Assembly: GCA_963697355.1 (NCBI GenBank)
Contig: CAVONV010000023.1
Coordinates: 248,001 to 312,000 of the forward strand
Reading direction: 5' to 3'
Source of the DNA: CAVONV01 sp963697355
GTDB lineage: Bacteria > Acidobacteriota > Vicinamibacteria > Marinacidobacterales > DATDRI01
DNA length: 64,000 nt
The notes beneath the pieces were generated by a model that saw nothing but the letters and a program-made list of their open reading frames with translations, made no database searches and was not told where the DNA came from. Below, piece after piece: positions 61,154 to 64,000 of this stretch. The stretch's first letter is position 1, and each line of letters starts with the position of its first letter. The position numbers were made by a program, and so were the translations under genes.

Positions 61154-62056
61154 TTATGCTTTGGGATGCGTCTTCTCATAGACCTTCACCAATTGCTCCT
61201 TGCTGAGGTGCGTGTACTTCTGAGTCGTCGAAAGACTGGAATGGCCTAGAAGCTCTTGGATGGAACGGAGGTCGGCACCTCGCTCGAGTAAATGTGTGGC
61301 AAAGGCATGCCGCAGACTGTGTGGCGATAGTCCGGAATGGAGGGCGGCCTGACTTAGGTATTTCCTCACCAGGCGGTGCACGCTTCTTGCTGTGAGACGG
61401 CCCCCGCGGGCGTTGAGAAACAAAGCATCGGTCCCCTGTCCTCTCCTCACGAGAACGGCGCGGTCTTTGAGATATCGGTCGAGTGCCTCGGCGGCCGGCT
61501 CACCGAACGGAACGATGCGCTCCTTGCCTCCCTTCCCGAGGACTCGCAACAGCATCTCATCCCTATCGGTTACGGAGCGATCCAGCCCGACGAGCTCTCC
61601 AACGCGCAAGCCTGTGGCATAGATGAGCTCGAGTATGGCTCGGTCCCTTCGTCCAAGAGGAGTGGAGAGATCCGGTCCATCGAGAAACCTAGTGACTTCG
61701 TTTTCTTCGAGGCGGGCTGGGATCTTTTTGTCCAGACGGGGAGTGGAAACGAGACGGGTGGGGTTTTTCGTGAGATGACCTTCTCGCACCAGATAGCGAA
61801 AGAAACTCCTCAAGGCTGCGAGCTTCCGAGCAATCGAAGATCGTGCCGTACCTCGTTGGTGAAGGTGAGCGAGAAAGCTTCTTAGGGTGAGGGGATCGAC
61901 CCGATCGAGTCGGATTCTCGTTTCGGTCACGCCCCACTCAACCGAGAGGAATCCCGTGAACTGCTCGAGATCGGATCGGTAGCTTTTTGTTGTGTTGGCG
62001 GAAAAGCCTTTTCGATGTTCGAGGTCTTCCAGAAAATCTTCGGCTGATTCAAGCAC
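61154..62056 (-). CDS. xerC: tyrosine recombinase XerC
   Basis: Resolves chromosome dimers at dif with XerD. 300 residues from the GTG at 62056, normal length, overlapping the trmFO 3' end by 8 bases. The N-terminal SAM-like domain (FLEDLEHRKGFSANTTKSYR) is followed by the catalytic set: Arg in YATGLRVGELV, Lys in GKGGKERIVP, HSLRHAFATHLL, LGHSSLSTTQ and the nucleophile Tyr in KYTHLS. The order topA-trmFO-xerC is a widely conserved neighbourhood, often followed by hslVU, which is absent here. Confidence 0.95.
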   Translation of the reverse strand: MLESAEDFLEDLEHRKGFSANTTKSYRSDLEQFTGFLSVEWGVTETRIRLDRVDPLTLRSFLAHLHQRGTARSSIARKLAALRSFFRYLVREGHLTKNPTRLVSTPRLDKKIPARLEENEVTRFLDGPDLSTPLGRRDRAILELIYATGLRVGELVGLDRSVTDRDEMLLRVLGKGGKERIVPFGEPAAEALDRYLKDRAVLVRRGQGTDALFLNARGGRLTARSVHRLVRKYLSQAALHSGLSPHSLRHAFATHLLERGADLRSIQELLGHSSLSTTQKYTHLSKEQLVKVYEKTHPKA

Positions 62057-63437
62057 GGGAGACCTTCTTCCCGTTGTCGGGAAGCGAGAGACGTTCTCCT
62101 GGGTCGAGCTCCAGGGGCGGGCTCGAATCCTGTCCAAGTTTGGTGCGAAAACGATCGATGTCGGCCATTGCTCTTTCGACCATGGCCTGCTTTCTTTCCC
62201 GCTTGTTGCGCACATTCTTGTCGAGAGGCGGAAGCAGCCCGAAAGCGATGTTCGTCGGTTGATAGTACCTTGATTCCGAGTGCGAGATGTAATGAGCAAG
62301 AGCGCCGAGAGCCGTTGTTCGCGGTGGTGTGAGGGGCTCCAGATCCAGGACGACCCGAGCGGCGTTCAAGCCTGCCAATAGACCGGATGCGGCCGACTCC
62401 GTATAGCCTTCCACCCCGGAGAGCTGTCCGGCAAAAAATAGGTTGTGTCGTTGTCGAGCCTGAAAAGTGGAGTCCAACACGGCGGGCGCGTTGATGAAGG
62501 TATTACGATGTATCATTCCGTAACGCACGAACTCTGCGTTCTCGAGGCCTGGAATCAGCCGAAGCAGTTGTTGTTGTTCGCTCCATTTCAGCTGGTTCTG
62601 GAATCCCACGATGTTATAAAGGCTTCGAGCGAGATTGTCCTGCCGAAGCTGGACCGCTGCAAAGGGCATTGTTCCCGTTCGGGGATCCACCAATCCAACG
62701 GGCTTCATGGGTCCAAAGCGAAGGGTGTCGAACCCTCGACGCGCCATCACTTCAATGGGGAGACAGCTTTCGAAAAACATCGCTTTGTCGATGTCGTGAA
62801 TGTCAATGGTCGCTGCCGCCATCAGCGCCTCATGGAACCGCCGGTAATCCTGTTCGGTCATCGGGCAATTGAGGTAGTCGTCGCCGCCCTTACCGTATCT
62901 GGATGCCCGGAAGACTTTGTCCTCGTCGATGGTCTCGGCCTCGACGATAGGGCTGATGGCATCGTAGAAATAGAGGAATTCTTCTCCTGTGAAAGCCCGG
63001 ATGGACGCCGAGAGCGACTCCGAAGTCAGGGGGCCGGACGCCACGATGATGGTGCCCTCGCCGGGTATCGTGAGAGCTTCTCTACGTTCGAGCTCGATGC
63101 GGGGCTCGTTGGCAATAGCCTCGGTGACGGTGGACGCAAAGACATCTCTGTCCACGGCCAAGGCTTGTCCCGCAGGTACTCGCGCCTTCTCGGCCGCCGT
63201 CATGATGAGCGACCCTAGTCGTCTCATTTCCTCTTTGAGGAGCCCGTGGGCGGAAGTGGTTCGGTCGGAGCGCAACGAGTTGCTGCAGACGAGCTCGGCG
63301 AGCCGGTCGGTCGAGTGCACCGGCGTCCGCCGCGTGGGTCTCATTTCGAGCAAACGAACGGCCACACCCCGGCGAGCGATTTGCCACGCAGCCTCTGTCC
63401 CGGCGAGGCCGCCTCCGATGACGGTGACTTCCTTCAT
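62049..63437 (-). CDS. trmFO: methylenetetrahydrofolate-tRNA-(uracil-54-C5)-methyltransferase
   Basis: 462 residues. Methylates U54 in the tRNA T-loop using folate and FAD. Motifs: FAD fold VIGGGLAGTEAAWQIARRGV, MRPTRRTPVH, the conserved Cys in ELVCSNSLRSD and LLRLIPGLENAEFVRYGMIH, with FAGQLSGVEGYTESAASGLL at the FAD-binding end. The start ATG is at 63437. It lies between topA and xerC in the classical order. Confidence 0.97.
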   Translation of the reverse strand: MKEVTVIGGGLAGTEAAWQIARRGVAVRLLEMRPTRRTPVHSTDRLAELVCSNSLRSDRTTSAHGLLKEEMRRLGSLIMTAAEKARVPAGQALAVDRDVFASTVTEAIANEPRIELERREALTIPGEGTIIVASGPLTSESLSASIRAFTGEEFLYFYDAISPIVEAETIDEDKVFRASRYGKGGDDYLNCPMTEQDYRRFHEALMAAATIDIHDIDKAMFFESCLPIEVMARRGFDTLRFGPMKPVGLVDPRTGTMPFAAVQLRQDNLARSLYNIVGFQNQLKWSEQQQLLRLIPGLENAEFVRYGMIHRNTFINAPAVLDSTFQARQRHNLFFAGQLSGVEGYTESAASGLLAGLNAARVVLDLEPLTPPRTTALGALAHYISHSESRYYQPTNIAFGLLPPLDKNVRNKRERKQAMVERAMADIDRFRTKLGQDSSPPLELDPGERLSLPDNGKKVSRA

Positions 63438-63489
63438 GAGTTAGAGTCGAATGGGCTCGAGGTGCCCGAATGGTTGCGTGAGGTCCCAA

Positions 63490-64000
63490 TCAGCTCGGAG
63501 CCGCTGTTTCTTCAACCGTCCGCTTGAAGGAACAATCCTCTTCGATGCAGCTGTGGTAAGTGCCATCCCTTTTTGAAGTCTTCTCGATGACGATGGGATA
63601 TCCACACTCAGGGCAAGGTTCGGCGATGGGGAGATACCAGACGGTGAAATCGCAGTCCGGATAGTGGCTGCAGCCATAGAACAGCTTTCCCCTGCGGGAA
63701 CGACGCTCAACGATCTGACCACCACAGTCTTTTTTCGGGCAACCGACCCCGATTTCTTTTTGCTTGATGAACTTGCACTTGGGATAGCTGCTGCAAGCGG
63801 TGAACTCGCCGAAACGCCCGTGTTTGAGCAACAGCTGGCTGCCGCATTTCGGACACTTTTCGTCCAGGAGCTTGTCGGCTTGGGAGGCGACTGCGCCGTC
63901 CTTGCTTTTCAGGATGCGGCGTGTGTTCTTGCAATCGGGATAGCCGGAACAAGCCAGGAACTGGCCATACCGTCCCTTCTTGATCACCATGGGCTTGCCG
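63490..64000 (-). CDS. topA: DNA topoisomerase I, C-terminal zinc-ribbon part (runs off the window)
   Basis: Only the 3' end is present; the frame is open at the right edge. Four Cys4 zinc-ribbon modules are seen in series: CSGYPDC (its first Cys pair lies beyond the edge), CPKCG...CSSYPKC, CPKKDCG...CSHYPDC and CPECG...CIEEDC. These bind single-stranded DNA behind the catalytic toprim domain. The protein ends in a short acidic/alanine tail (ETAAPS). Confidence 0.95.
   Translation of the reverse strand, partial: GKPMVIKKGRYGQFLACSGYPDCKNTRRILKSKDGAVASQADKLLDEKCPKCGSQLLLKHGRFGEFTACSSYPKCKFIKQKEIGVGCPKKDCGGQIVERRSRRGKLFYGCSHYPDCDFTVWYLPIAEPCPECGYPIVIEKTSKRDGTYHSCIEEDCSFKRTVEETAAPS

Overview
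The window is bacterial chromosomal DNA, GC-rich, from a Gram-negative, diderm organism: it encodes outer-membrane beta-barrels, a TolC-type channel, lipoproteins and an RND pump. The gene families point to an Acidobacteriota-like lineage. These include a GWxTD-domain protein, DUF4388/PATAN proteins, NTT-type transporters fused to HEAT repeats, a carboxypeptidase-regulatory-domain outer-membrane protein, and many TTG/GTG starts. This placement is an inference; no rRNA or other phylogenetic marker was available to test it. There is no phage, IS element or CRISPR array.

Layout. (1) 0-5.5 kb: a C-terminal gene fragment, a DUF4388 protein, a degenerate-GGDEF/EAL protein and glnA. (2) 5.6-13.8 kb, minus strand: an NTT-HEAT transporter, a cNMP-binding protein, a PAS histidine kinase, two response regulators (one fused to a SpoIIE phosphatase) and an HtrA protease. 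(3) 13.9-23.9 kb, plus strand: a five-gene envelope/efflux cluster made of a BamA-like barrel, a secreted kinase-like protein, a substrate-binding-domain::TolC fusion, an adaptor and an RND permease. (4) 24-28.6 kb, minus: a low-complexity secreted protein and a second NTT-HEAT plus cNMP-binding pair. (5) 29-38 kb: a second EAL protein, an ABC-2 exporter cluster, an MFS transporter and small proteins. (6) 38-48 kb: a barrel protein, then a PDZ/GAF/PAS histidine kinase behind a good sigma-54 promoter candidate, its NtrC-type regulator, a GWxTD protein and a second DUF4388 protein. (7) 48-51.4 kb: hemE-hemH-hemY with overlapping stop/start codons. (8) 51.4-58.3 kb: three tRNAs (Gln, Ser, Ser), a GNAT acetyltransferase, TPR, Memo-like, J-domain and lipoprotein genes, and serS. 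(9) 58.5-64 kb: a TPR-Ser/Thr kinase, then xerC, trmFO and the 3' end of topA.

Two themes run across the window. First, signalling is dense: cyclic nucleotides, c-di-GMP, two-component systems, SpoIIE phosphatase and a Ser/Thr kinase, repeatedly next to transporters. The NTT-HEAT transporter plus cNMP-binding protein occurs twice in independent contexts. Second, intergenic regions carry unusual repeats: an array of degenerate 8-bp units built around CTCGAG/CTCAAG, in strict 8-bp register, sits at the 3' ends of many genes, and CTCGAG is strongly over-represented in genes too.

Caution: several otherwise conserved genes (EAL protein, glnA, htrA-like, SpoIIE, both receivers, the first histidine kinase, RND permease, J-domain protein, serS) are broken by single-base indels, mostly +1. 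Because glnA and serS are normally essential or nearly so, sequence errors in part of the assembly are the likeliest cause. I annotate these as whole genes with the breaks noted.
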